Assembly (NCBI GenBank): GCA_036960565.1
Contig: JBALXQ010000001.1
Span: 169,284-233,283 of the forward strand
Reading direction: 5' to 3'
Origin: Bermanella sp036960565
Lineage (GTDB): Bacteria > Pseudomonadota > Gammaproteobacteria > Pseudomonadales > Oceanobacteraceae
Length of the DNA: 64,000 nt
This document shows positions 8,221-17,469 of the stretch, piece after piece. Below the pieces are notes generated by a model. That model saw only the letters and a list, made by a program, of their open reading frames with translations. It searched no databases and was not told the origin of the DNA. The translations under genes and the position numbers were made by a program. The stretch's first letter is position 1; every line of letters begins with the position of its first letter.

Positions 8221-8964
8221 TTAAAGTTGAGTCTGTGTAGGAACGAAGGCATTGGGTGACATAATATTCACGGCCATTTCGTCATTACGAGATTGTTTAG
8301 ATGTTGGTTTGCCATCGCTTGAACTACTGGGGCAAGCGCCGCCGTCGGTGGCGCTGCCGCCAAATGTGATGGCTTCGTCTTCCCACACTTTGTCGATGGC
8401 TTCATTGGTATAATCGGCTTCTTCTTTGGCGACGGCTTCCCGAATTTCTGTCCGATCTACATCGGCCTGACTGATTTCCAATAAAGCATTAAACAAAGAA
8501 GCGTACCCACTGTCGCGCTCTTCAAGACGGGCGGCTAGCACGGCAAGAATGTGACTCACATCCATTAACCAGGCTTTAGCGCCAGCCATATCTTGAGTGG
8601 ATAAAAATTCCAGAAATAGCGGAATGTAATCTGGTAGTTCATTTTTATCCAAAGCTAGATCAGCTTCTTTATATTGAGCAATTAAGTCCACCATGGCCTG
8701 GCCACGATCACGGCTTTCACCATGAACGTGTTCAAACAATAACAAAGATAAATTACGGCCTCGTTCAAACAAGGCATCGTAATCACTTTGCCAATCAAGT
8801 AGGTCATAAGAACATTGCAGCGCTAAGAACTTACTCATGGCGTCCTTAGCATCAGTACTCAAAATGTCATTACTTTGAATAATTTGATGTAGTTCTTTTT
8901 CATTTTCGCCTACCCCCTCCTGGGGGTAGTCTAGTAGGGCTGAGATCACTTTAAATATTTGCAT
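8221..8964 (-). CDS. narJ: nitrate reductase molybdenum cofactor assembly chaperone
   Basis: The 247-residue protein is all-helical and matches NarJ (TorD-like): it begins with ISALLDYPQEGVGENEKELHQII and includes LLLFEHVHGESRDRGQAMVDL and DYIPLFLEFLS. The C-terminal 45 residues are Ser/Gly/Asn-rich and probably disordered, as in many NarJ proteins. It binds apo-NarG and gates cofactor insertion before membrane attachment. It lies between narH (3-base gap) and narI (15-base gap) in the standard order. Confidence 0.95.
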   Translation of the reverse strand: MQIFKVISALLDYPQEGVGENEKELHQIIQSNDILSTDAKDAMSKFLALQCSYDLLDWQSDYDALFERGRNLSLLLFEHVHGESRDRGQAMVDLIAQYKEADLALDKNELPDYIPLFLEFLSTQDMAGAKAWLMDVSHILAVLAARLEERDSGYASLFNALLEISQADVDRTEIREAVAKEEADYTNEAIDKVWEDEAITFGGSATDGGACPSSSSDGKPTSKQSRNDEMAVNIMSPNAFVPTQTQL

Positions 8965-8967
8965 GTG

Positions 8968-10530
8968 TTACTCCCGCTCTAATTTTTTGTCGGTATCAAA
9001 AGAGGCAGGCTTCACCACTTTAACGGTCTGCTTTTTGGCACCAAACAAGTTCAGGTCATCGGTACCGGTTGAGCAACCATTACCAAACGAGAAACCACAA
9101 CCACTCTTGGCATCGTGAGCTTCACCAAAAGTTTCTTCGGCGTAAGCTTTGTGACTTGATGGCACTACAAAACGATCTTCGTAGTTTGCCAATGCCATGT
9201 AGCGATACATTTCTTCAACTTGTTTCTGGGTAATGCCCGCTTGCTTAAGTACTTCTAAATCTTCTACTTGGTCAACGTTTTCTGCACGCTTGTAAGCTCG
9301 CATAGCGATCATACGTTCAAGAGCACGGATAACAGGCGCTTCATCACCAGCAGTTAATAAATTAGCCAAGTACTTAAGCGGAATACGCAAAGACTTCAAG
9401 TCTGGAATTTCACCGTTCATGCCAACAGAACCTTGCTCAACCGCGTTTTGGATTGGGCTCAATGGTGGGATGTACCAAACCATTGGTAGGGTGCGGTATT
9501 CAGGGTGAAGTGGCAGTGCCACTTTCCAGTCCATGGCCATCTTGTAAACTGGTGACGCAACCGCTGCGTCTAACCAGTTTTGCGGAATGCCTTCTTTACG
9601 CGCCGCAGCAATCACTTCAGGATCGTTAGGGTCAAGGAACATGTCGCACTGTGCTTGGTACAAGTCTTTTTCGTTTGGTGTGGCGGCTACTTCAGCAATT
9701 TTATCTGCGTCATATAGCAACACGCCCAAGTAGCGAATACGACCTACACAAGTTTCAGAACAAATCGTTGGCTGACCTGCTTCAATACGTGGGTAGCAGA
9801 AAATACATTTCTCTGACTTACCGGTTTTCCAGTTGTAGTAGATTTTTTTGTACGGGCAAGCCGATACACACATTCTCCAACCACGACACTTGTCTTGGTC
9901 GATTAGAACGATGCCATCTTCTTCACGCTTATAAATCGCGCCACTTGGGCAAGCGGCTGCACAAGCTGGGTTCAAACAGTGCTCACACAAGCGAGGCAAA
10001 TACATCATGAAGGTATTTTCGAACTTACCCAGCATGTCTGTTTGCATGTTGTCGAAGTTTTTATCTTTTTTACGCTTTTTGAATTCAGTCCCTAGGATTT
10101 CTTCCCAGTTAGGACCCCATTCAATTTTCTCCATGCGCTTGCCAGTAATGAGCGAGCGTGGGCGCGCCACTGGCTGGTGTTTACTTTCACCGGCGGTGTG
10201 CAGGTGTTGGTAATCAAAATCAAATGGCTCGTAGTAGTCATCAATTTCAGGTAAGTCTGGGTTTGCAAAAATGTTGGCTAAAATGCGGTGCTTGCCACCA
10301 ATTTTAGGTTGTAACTTGCCTTTTTTAACTTCCCAGCCACCTTTCCATTTGTCTTGGTTTTCCCATTCTTTCGGGAAACCAATACCAGGTTTGGTTTCTA
10401 CGTTATTGAACCAAGCGTATTCAACCCCCTCGCGGGAGGTCCATACATTTTTACAAGTGATAGAGCAGGTGTGGCAACCGATGCATTTATCAAGGTTGAG
10501 GACCATGCCAATTTGAGCACGAATTTTCAT
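8968..10530 (-). CDS. narH: respiratory nitrate reductase beta subunit (Fe-S)
   Basis: The 520-residue protein has the four cysteine groups of NarH: CIGCHTCSITC near residue 17, CEHCLNPACAAACP, CRGWRMCVSACP (Trp in place of Cys, giving the [3Fe-4S] cluster) and CIFCYPRIEAGQPTICSETC. It carries electrons from NarI hemes to the NarG FS0 cluster on the cytoplasmic side. I start it at the ATG at 10530 (MKIRAQIGM) because GGGGAGAAATAAT lies just before it; the upstream extension in the same frame overlaps the end of narG. Confidence 0.96.
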   Translation of the reverse strand: MKIRAQIGMVLNLDKCIGCHTCSITCKNVWTSREGVEYAWFNNVETKPGIGFPKEWENQDKWKGGWEVKKGKLQPKIGGKHRILANIFANPDLPEIDDYYEPFDFDYQHLHTAGESKHQPVARPRSLITGKRMEKIEWGPNWEEILGTEFKKRKKDKNFDNMQTDMLGKFENTFMMYLPRLCEHCLNPACAAACPSGAIYKREEDGIVLIDQDKCRGWRMCVSACPYKKIYYNWKTGKSEKCIFCYPRIEAGQPTICSETCVGRIRYLGVLLYDADKIAEVAATPNEKDLYQAQCDMFLDPNDPEVIAAARKEGIPQNWLDAAVASPVYKMAMDWKVALPLHPEYRTLPMVWYIPPLSPIQNAVEQGSVGMNGEIPDLKSLRIPLKYLANLLTAGDEAPVIRALERMIAMRAYKRAENVDQVEDLEVLKQAGITQKQVEEMYRYMALANYEDRFVVPSSHKAYAEETFGEAHDAKSGCGFSFGNGCSTGTDDLNLFGAKKQTVKVVKPASFDTDKKLERE

Positions 10531-10531
10531 A

Positions 10532-13500
10532 TTATTTCTCCCCCTTTGATTTGTCTTCGCCATCTAGCCAATCGATCTTGCTCATTTTACGCAACACTAC
10601 AAATTCATCGCGGTTACAGCCTACAGTGCCGTAGTAGTTGAAGCCGTAAGACTGCTGAGCGTAACCACCAATCATGTGTGTCGGTTTCATCACAGCTCGT
10701 GTTACTGAGTTGTGAATGCCGCCACGGGTTTGGGTAGTTTCGGCGCCAGGCACGTTTACGATACGTTCTTGTGCGTGGTACATCATGCTCATGCCTTCCG
10801 GTACTCGCTGACTTACTACTGCACGAGCGGCAACTGCACCGTTTACGTTAAACGCTTCGATCCAATCGTTATCTTCAATGCCGGCTTTTTCTGCATCAAT
10901 TTCGCTGATCCAAATAATTGGGCCACCTCGAGACAAAGTTAGCATTAACAGGTTGTCAGAATAGGTTGAGTGAATGCCCCATTTTTGGTGTGGCGTAATC
11001 CAGTTCAATACGATTTCTTTATTACCGTTAGACTTCTTATTCATCACCGGCTGAATAGTTTTGGTATTGATTGGTGGCTTGTAAGAAACATGGTTCTCAC
11101 CAAAGTCACGCATCCATTCGTGGTCCATGTAGAACTGTTGGCGTCCTGTTAGCGTTCTCCAAGGAATGTCCTCATGCACGTTGGTGTAACCGGCGTTATA
11201 AGACACGTGTTCGTCTTCTAGGCCAGACCATGTCGGAGAAGAAATAATCTTACGCGGCTGCGCTTGAATATCGCGGAAGCGAATTTTCTCGTCCTGCTTA
11301 GGCTTGGCCAAGTGAGTATGGTCAATACCAGTGAACTCGCCTAATGCTTCCCAAGCTTTAACAGCAACTGCGCCGTTGGTTTCAGGCGCCAGTGCAAGAA
11401 TTACTTCGCAGGCATCAATGGCGTTTTCAATGTTTGGACGACCTTTTGCTGGGCCATCTAGTTTTTTGTAATTTAGCTCGCCTAATAAAGCGATCTCGTC
11501 ATCGGTATTCCAAGAAATACCTTTGCCGCCGTTACCGCCTTTATCTGAATCAAGCAATGGGCCTAACGAGGTGAAGCGTTCATACGTATCTGGGAAGTGA
11601 CGTTCCACTTCGATTAGATGTGGTGCAGTGCGTCCAGGGATCAGTTCACACTCACCTTTCCACCAAGCTTTTACTTCGCCGTAAGGCATGGCTAGTTCAG
11701 CAGGAGTATCGTGAAGGGTTGGCATGGTAACCAAATCTTTTTCAACACCTAAGTGGCCTTCACAAGCAGTAGAGAATTGCTTAGCAATGCCTTTAAAGAT
11801 GTCCCAATCTGAACGGGCTTCCCAAGCAGGATCAGCCGCTTTAGAAAGTGGGTGAATGAATGGGTGCATGTCAGACGTGTTCATGTCGTCTTTTTCATAC
11901 CAGGTAGCGGTCGGTAAAACGATGTCTGAATACAAGCAGGTAGTAGACATACGGAAGTCTAATGTTACCAATAAGTCCAACTTACCTTCGCTTGGTGCAT
12001 CGTGCCACTTAACATCTTCAGGCTTCACTTCACCTGATTCGCCCAAGTCTTTACCCATAAGGCCATGCTTAGTACCTAATAAATGGCGAAGCATGTATTC
12101 GTGACCTTTACCGGAAGAACCTAGCAAGTTAGAACGCCAGATGAACAAGTTACGTGGATAGTTTTCTGGAGCATCAGGATCTTCACAAGCAAACTTCAAG
12201 TCGCCCGATTTAAGCTGTTTAACGGCATAGTCTTTGGCAGACATGCCCGCTTTGTCAGCATCTTTACATAGCTGTAGTGGGTTCATGCCAAATTGTGGCG
12301 CTGACGGTAACCAACCCATGCGTTCGGCGCGGGTATTGAAGTCGATGATAGAACCGGTCCATTTTTCTTTATTGGCTAGCGGAGAAATAACTTCCTGCAT
12401 GGACAATTTTTCATAACGCCATTGGTTGGCGTGATTGTAGAAGAATGAAGTACCGTTCATGTGACGTGGTGGCTTCTGCCAATCCAAACCAAAGGCAAGC
12501 GGCTGCCAACCGGTTTGTGGACGCAGTTTTTCTTGTCCCACATAGTGAGCCCAACCACCACCAGACTGACCAACACAACCACACAACATAAGCATGTTGA
12601 TAAGGCCACGATAGTTCATGTCCATGTGATACCAGTGATTCAATGCGGCGCCCACGATAACCATAGAGCGGCCACGTGTTTTTTCTGCCGTGCTGGCGAA
12701 TTCGCGCGCCACTTTTACAACCAGTTTAGGATCAACTCCGGTTACACGTTGTTGCCATGCTGGTGTGTAAGGTACGTCGTCGTCGTAAGAAGACGCTACG
12801 TTTTCGCCGCCGTAACCATTATCAACTCCATAATTGGCAACGGTTAAGTCGAATACTGTAGTAACAAGGGCTTCTTCACCGTTAGCAAGTTTGATGCGTT
12901 TTACAGGAATGTTGCGCTGCAATACTTCATCGTGCTCGGTGTGGTCGTAGTATTTATGTTCGTGTTCGTTTTGCGCAGTGGCAAAGTAAGGGAAACCAAC
13001 GGATACGATTTCGTCATGGCTTTCTTTTAAGCTGATTTTAAGCTTAATGTCTTTGCCTGTTTTACCGTCTAGTTGAAGGGTGTTCCACTTGCCTTTTTCG
13101 CCCCAGCGGTAACCGATAGAACCGTTTGGAGAAACCAGTTCGTCGTTTGCATCGTTAACACCGATGGTTTTCCATTCTGGGTTGTTGTCTTCGCCAAGGT
13201 TATCGGCCAAGTCAGCAGCACGTAAGAAGCGACCTTGTACATACGTTTTATTTCCAGAAGCAGCGCCGTCGCTTTCATCTAGCATAACTAAGTTAGGCAT
13301 ATCGGATTTTTCACGAAGGTATTCAGTGAAGTATTCGGTTTGCTTGTCTACGTGGAATTCTTTAATGATGACGTGACCAAAGGCCATGGCCAATGCAGCA
13401 TCAGTACCCTGTTTAGGCGCTAGCCAATCATCGGCGAATTTAGACGCTTCAGAGTAATCAGAAGTGATTACGCAAGCTTTAGTGCCTTTGTAACGCGCTT

Positions 13501-14308
13501 CCGTTAAGAAGTGGGCATCTGGTGTACGTGTTTGTGGAACGTTTGAACCCCAAACAATGATGTAGTTAGAGTTATACCAATCGGCAGATTCAGGAACATC
13601 CGTTTGCTCGCCCCAAACTTGAGGAGAAGCCGGTGGTAAATCGCAGTACCAATCGTAGAAGCTTAAGCAGTGGCCACCAATTAGAGATAAGTAACGTGAG
13701 CCGGCCGCGTAAGACACCATAGACATAGCCGGAATAGGCGAGAAGCCCATAATACGGTCAGGACCAAACTCTTTAGCTGTGTATACGTTAGCAGCCGCAA
13801 TGATTTCGTTTACTTCGGTCCAGTCGGCACGAACAAATCCACCCATACCGCGGCTTTCTTTGTAAGTCTTAGATTTTGCAGGGTCAGAAACAATAGAACC
13901 CCATGCATCGACTGGATCTGGGTGTTGCAGTTTTGCCGCACGATAAAGTTTGATTAAAGACTTACGTACTTTTGGATACTTTAAACGGTTGGCGCTGTAT
14001 ACGTACCACGAGTAACTGGCACCACGAGGGCAGCCACGAGGTTCGTGGTTAGGTAAGTCAGGGCGAGTACGTGGGTAATCGGTTTGCTGTGTTTCCCAAG
14101 TGATTAGGCCGTCTTTAACATACACTTTCCAGCTACAAGAACCGGTGCAGTTTACGCCGTGGGTAGAGCGAACAATTTTGTCATGCTGCCAGCGCTTGCG
14201 ATAACCATCTTCCCATTGGCGATCTTCATTGGTGGTGGTGCCATGGCCATCTGCAAATTCTCCCTGCTTGCGTTTAAAAAACTGAAGCCGGTCTAGAAAT
14301 TGACTCAT
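10532..14308 (-). CDS. narG: respiratory nitrate reductase alpha subunit (Mo-bisMGD)
   Basis: The 1258-residue protein is full length for NarG. The N-terminal HGVNCTGSCSWKVYVKDG region with later RGCPRGASYSW supplies the His and Cys ligands of the FS0 cluster. ADWYNSNYIIVWGSNVPQTRTPDAHF is the typical molybdopterin-binding segment, and the Asp ligand region is in PDLPNHEPRGC/SFYDWYCDLPPASPQ. There is no twin-arginine signal, so it is the cytoplasmic membrane-bound type. It reduces nitrate to nitrite. GAGAGGTAAAT before the ATG is a good ribosome site, and an FNR-type box lies about 100 bases upstream. Confidence 0.97.
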   Translation of the reverse strand: MSQFLDRLQFFKRKQGEFADGHGTTTNEDRQWEDGYRKRWQHDKIVRSTHGVNCTGSCSWKVYVKDGLITWETQQTDYPRTRPDLPNHEPRGCPRGASYSWYVYSANRLKYPKVRKSLIKLYRAAKLQHPDPVDAWGSIVSDPAKSKTYKESRGMGGFVRADWTEVNEIIAAANVYTAKEFGPDRIMGFSPIPAMSMVSYAAGSRYLSLIGGHCLSFYDWYCDLPPASPQVWGEQTDVPESADWYNSNYIIVWGSNVPQTRTPDAHFLTEARYKGTKACVITSDYSEASKFADDWLAPKQGTDAALAMAFGHVIIKEFHVDKQTEYFTEYLREKSDMPNLVMLDESDGAASGNKTYVQGRFLRAADLADNLGEDNNPEWKTIGVNDANDELVSPNGSIGYRWGEKGKWNTLQLDGKTGKDIKLKISLKESHDEIVSVGFPYFATAQNEHEHKYYDHTEHDEVLQRNIPVKRIKLANGEEALVTTVFDLTVANYGVDNGYGGENVASSYDDDVPYTPAWQQRVTGVDPKLVVKVAREFASTAEKTRGRSMVIVGAALNHWYHMDMNYRGLINMLMLCGCVGQSGGGWAHYVGQEKLRPQTGWQPLAFGLDWQKPPRHMNGTSFFYNHANQWRYEKLSMQEVISPLANKEKWTGSIIDFNTRAERMGWLPSAPQFGMNPLQLCKDADKAGMSAKDYAVKQLKSGDLKFACEDPDAPENYPRNLFIWRSNLLGSSGKGHEYMLRHLLGTKHGLMGKDLGESGEVKPEDVKWHDAPSEGKLDLLVTLDFRMSTTCLYSDIVLPTATWYEKDDMNTSDMHPFIHPLSKAADPAWEARSDWDIFKGIAKQFSTACEGHLGVEKDLVTMPTLHDTPAELAMPYGEVKAWWKGECELIPGRTAPHLIEVERHFPDTYERFTSLGPLLDSDKGGNGGKGISWNTDDEIALLGELNYKKLDGPAKGRPNIENAIDACEVILALAPETNGAVAVKAWEALGEFTGIDHTHLAKPKQDEKIRFRDIQAQPRKIISSPTWSGLEDEHVSYNAGYTNVHEDIPWRTLTGRQQFYMDHEWMRDFGENHVSYKPPINTKTIQPVMNKKSNGNKEIVLNWITPHQKWGIHSTYSDNLLMLTLSRGGPIIWISEIDAEKAGIEDNDWIEAFNVNGAVAARAVVSQRVPEGMSMMYHAQERIVNVPGAETTQTRGGIHNSVTRAVMKPTHMIGGYAQQSYGFNYYGTVGCNRDEFVVLRKMSKIDWLDGEDKSKGEK

Positions 14309-14401
14309 ATTTACCTCTCTTCAAGCGTTGGCATTAAGCAGCCCAATCGATTAATTACGTTTCACTGAAGAGACTATAGGGCCTCTACCCCATGAGTTAA
14401 G

Positions 14402-14415
14402 TTGATGTACGTCAA
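14402..14415. promoter_or_regulatory. FNR/Anr-type box upstream of narG
   Basis: TTGATGTACGTCAA matches the FNR consensus TTGAT-N4-ATCAA with a single difference. It lies in the 236-base divergent spacer, centred about 100 bases from the narG start and 136 from narX. A near-NarL heptamer (TACTCAC, 14453-14459) is close by. This fits anaerobic, nitrate-tuned control of narGHJI. Confidence 0.8.
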
Positions 14416-14544
14416 CATTATTAGTTAAGCACTGCGTTGTGGGGAGGGGGGTTACTCACAAAGTGGTATAGTAGATAACCCTCATGAATTAGTCCTTTAC
14501 AGCCCAATAGTTAAGGCAACCGTTATAATAGGATTTTTTAATAA

Positions 14545-16425
14545 ATGATGCGTTTGAATATGTTTAATAAGGTTAAGAATTCCATCGTTTTTCGCATTGG
14601 TGCCTTGATGACAGCCATGACCATCATGGCCTTGTTAAGTATGTTTAGTTCTTTTGTTATATCCGAAATGGCCAGTTCAGATGCAGCCGCTATTAACAAG
14701 TCCGGTTCCCTGCGTAATCAAAGTTATCAGTTATTAAGTTATGCCTATCTAGCGGGTGAAAGTGTCGAACGTTTTGATTACAGACTGAAGACTTTTGAGG
14801 AAACCTTATCGAGCTCTGTAGTAATCAATAATGTAAATAAGCTCGATCAAGGCGACGAAATTTTTGATTTATATAAAGTAATTAAAGACGATTGGTTTTA
14901 TAAAATTAAGCCGCTTCTTAAACAGCTAAATACTAGTAAGAGTCTTACGGGGAAAGGCCCAATAAGTGATCTTAGAGAAATTGATATTTTTGTAGAAAAC
15001 ATTAATGAACTGGTGCTCATGTATCAAGGCGATGCGGAAGATAAAATTGAAATGCTGCGCATCATTCAAATCATTTCTTTGTTTGGTACCTTAATTTTAG
15101 TCTTTGTGGCCATGAACAGTGTTTCCATGCACATTGAAAAACCCCTCGGTCAGCTAACCGAGATGGCCAAGCGCGTATCTAGCGGACAATTAAACGAAAG
15201 AGTCATCATTGAAAATAAAGATGAACTTGGGGTATTGGCCGACAGCTTTAATGGCATGAGTGAAGCGCTAGTGGACATGTATGAAAAGCTGGAAGAAAAA
15301 GTAGAGGGTAAAACCTTACAGCTAAAAGAGTCCAATGACATACTGCAATTTTTAATTGAAACCGCCAGACGCATTAATGAAGGCTTGGGGGGAGAAACCG
15401 ATTTTCAACCCATCCTAGATCGAGTGGCCGAACTCACTGGCATTAAAGATATGGACTTGTGTTTGAGTACCGATAAATCTGCTACGCCTTATATTCATAT
15501 GTTGGTGGAAGAGGATAAAAACTTAAGAAGCCAGTGCGACTCTCATCATTGCGATTCTTGTGTGGGCGAGGGCTGCTTTGTTTCACCTGGAAAAAACAAC
15601 AGCTACAGTGTGAAATTTCCTTTGGTGCAAGAAGGGCTGAACTATGGGGTGTTGGTGGCGCGGGTGCAATACGATCAAGGCATGCAACAGTGGCAACATG
15701 AACTGATTCAATCTGTGGCCGATCAGATTTCCATGGCGTTAAGTTTGGATAGGCGCAGTAGCCAGGATAGGCGTATGTCTTTATTAAACGAGCGAACTAT
15801 TATTGCACGTGAGTTACATGATTCATTGGCACAGTCATTGTCTTATTTAAAGATACAGGTAATGCGTCTGCAAAAGGGATATGACAAGGGCATAGATGAA
15901 AAGATGTTCCAGGAGTTAATTGGTGAGTTGCGAGAAGGGTTAGGAGGGGCTTATCGCCAGTTGCGCGAGCTGCTTTCTACTTTCCGTTTGCAAATTGACG
16001 GCGGCGGCTTAAAGGGCGCCATGATCAATGCTTTTGAACAGCTTAATACACGCAGTGATATGCAAATTAATTTGAATTACCAAATTGATTCTGTATTGCT
16101 AAGCCCTAATGAAGAAATCCACCTTTTACAAATTAGTAAAGAAGCGGTGCAAAATGCTATTTATCACTCCAAAGGTACGCGGGTGGATGTAGATGCCTTA
16201 GTGCAAGACGGCGACGTATTATTATCGGTGAAAGATGATGGTATCGGCATTAAAGATGATCCGGGTAAACTCAATCATTATGGCTTGGCCATCATGAATG
16301 AACGGGGTCGTAACTTGGCAGGGGATATTATGATTAGTCGTCGTGAAGAGGGCGGAACCAAAGTACATATTCAGTTTACTCCGGATAGCCGCAGTAGTAA
16401 TAAATCTGCTTTTCATCAGGCTTAA
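14545..16425 (+). CDS. narX: nitrate/nitrite sensor histidine kinase NarX
   Basis: The 626-residue kinase has a transmembrane helix at about 13-38, a periplasmic helical domain starting with a P-box-like nitrate-binding stretch (SSDAAAINKSGSLRNQSYQL, about 43-62), and a second helix at about 173-196. A HAMP linker, a GAF-like central module with a cysteine cluster (CDSHHCDSCVGEGC, about 330-343), a HisKA_3 dimerisation helix with ARELHDSLAQSLSYLK (phospho-His near 423) and a HATPase domain (EAVQNAIYHS, DDGIGI, HYGLAIMNERG) follow. It should phosphorylate NarL, whose gene is 8 kb away at 24451. It is divergent from narG. Confidence 0.93.
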   Translation: MMRLNMFNKVKNSIVFRIGALMTAMTIMALLSMFSSFVISEMASSDAAAINKSGSLRNQSYQLLSYAYLAGESVERFDYRLKTFEETLSSSVVINNVNKLDQGDEIFDLYKVIKDDWFYKIKPLLKQLNTSKSLTGKGPISDLREIDIFVENINELVLMYQGDAEDKIEMLRIIQIISLFGTLILVFVAMNSVSMHIEKPLGQLTEMAKRVSSGQLNERVIIENKDELGVLADSFNGMSEALVDMYEKLEEKVEGKTLQLKESNDILQFLIETARRINEGLGGETDFQPILDRVAELTGIKDMDLCLSTDKSATPYIHMLVEEDKNLRSQCDSHHCDSCVGEGCFVSPGKNNSYSVKFPLVQEGLNYGVLVARVQYDQGMQQWQHELIQSVADQISMALSLDRRSSQDRRMSLLNERTIIARELHDSLAQSLSYLKIQVMRLQKGYDKGIDEKMFQELIGELREGLGGAYRQLRELLSTFRLQIDGGGLKGAMINAFEQLNTRSDMQINLNYQIDSVLLSPNEEIHLLQISKEAVQNAIYHSKGTRVDVDALVQDGDVLLSVKDDGIGIKDDPGKLNHYGLAIMNERGRNLAGDIMISRREEGGTKVHIQFTPDSRSSNKSAFHQA

Positions 16426-16614
16426 GCTATTAACTTGCGCTGCATTATCTTAGTGCAGCTTAAACACTCGTAGTAAATCCCGCTTAAACTAAACTTTTAT
16501 GAGTCAATTTAGTGCAGCTTTAAGCTGTCTTTTAGGACGTTATTATAAAGCCAATTGAACTTTAAGTTTGATATCTTGTTTGTCTATTTTTTCATGTCTA
16601 AAACCTAAATAAAC

Positions 16615-16628
16615 TTGATGTTGGTCAT
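16615..16628. promoter_or_regulatory. FNR-like half-perfect box before CBS gene
   Basis: TTGATGTTGGTCAT matches the FNR box TTGAT-N4-ATCAA in the first half and in three of five bases of the second. It is centred about 62 bases upstream of the ATG at 16684. On its own it is weak; the sister CBS gene at 26758 also has a similar site. Confidence 0.4.
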
Positions 16629-16683
16629 GGTGGCATCAGTACTTAACCGTATTATGGAAACATAAGAGTACGGAGGGAAAAGC

Positions 16684-17169
16684 ATGACAATATCCATTAA
16701 AGATTTAACCGCTGCTGATGTAATGACATCAGATGTATTAATGGCTTATGAAGGTTGGTCTATTAAACGCCTGTCTTCTTTCTTCATTAAAAATGGTATT
16801 TCAGGAGCGCCAGTTATTGCCAGTGATCATACTCTGGTGGGAGTCGTGACAGTTACCGATATTATTCATTTTGAAAGTAAAACCGATAAAGAAAAAACGG
16901 CGCTGGTTGAAGAAGTGTACGCCGAGTTTGTCGGTTTTAATTTTGAAAGCGATATGATCAATCAGATGGCTGTGAAGGCCGATGAAAAATGCACCGTTAA
17001 TAAGGTCATGACCAAGCAGGTAATTCAAATAGATGAAACCGTGTCATTATCCCAAGTAAGTAAAGTAATGCTGGATGCGGGTATTCGTCGTATCTTCGTG
17101 AGCAATAACGGTGTTGTTTCAGGTGTGATTTCTACTACCAATATTTTAAAAGCGATTAGCCTTTTATAA
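16684..17169 (+). CDS. twin CBS-domain protein (paralogue A)
   Basis: The 161-residue cytoplasmic protein consists of two CBS motifs: about 8-65 (DVMTSDVLMAYEGWSIKRL then GAPVIASDHTLVGVVTVTDI) and about 104-160 (KVMTKQVIQIDETVSLSQV then GVISTTNILKAISLL). An acidic-charged insert (FESKTDKEKTALVEEVYAEF) separates them. CBS pairs bind adenosyl nucleotides and report energy state. The ribosome site GGAGGGAAAAGC precedes the ATG. A paralogue with the same insert lies at 26758. Both follow nar regulators and have FNR-like boxes, so an anaerobic role is plausible; the partner is unknown. Confidence 0.88.
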   Translation: MTISIKDLTAADVMTSDVLMAYEGWSIKRLSSFFIKNGISGAPVIASDHTLVGVVTVTDIIHFESKTDKEKTALVEEVYAEFVGFNFESDMINQMAVKADEKCTVNKVMTKQVIQIDETVSLSQVSKVMLDAGIRRIFVSNNGVVSGVISTTNILKAISLL

Positions 17170-17469
17170 GCAAATTATGCCATTGCCCTGATTGTTATTG
17201 GGTAATGGCACTCCACCCATATAACTCGTCTTTATTACTTATCATTCAATTTCCTTATCCTCTATCTATAATACGTTAGGCTAAATTGCGCCATTTTGGT
17301 TCGCATTGCTGAATGCTTGTGCATTTTAAAAACAGTTTAGTTGACCCCAGTGTACTTTTTACATTGTTGGCGCGATACGTCCAGGTAAAAGCCCTTATGT
17401 ACGTTGTGTATAACTATCAAATACTTCAGTATTTACGCCAGTCATTAACCTTGGTGTAAAAATAATAAT
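17170..17469. other. 300-base spacer before the desaturase gene
   Basis: The spacer holds a hairpin at 17178-17210 (TGCCATT with CCC, paired to GGG with AATGGCA) that could end the CBS transcript but lacks a T-run. A short palindrome AATGC-TTGT-GCATT lies at 17312-17325, about 150 bases before the desaturase ATG, and could be an operator. Nothing else is evident. Confidence 0.5.

Noticed and set aside
10271..13376. Several plus-strand open frames over narG and narH.
   Set aside because: They are antisense shadows of long, well-conserved nar genes and lack ribosome sites or recognisable domains.
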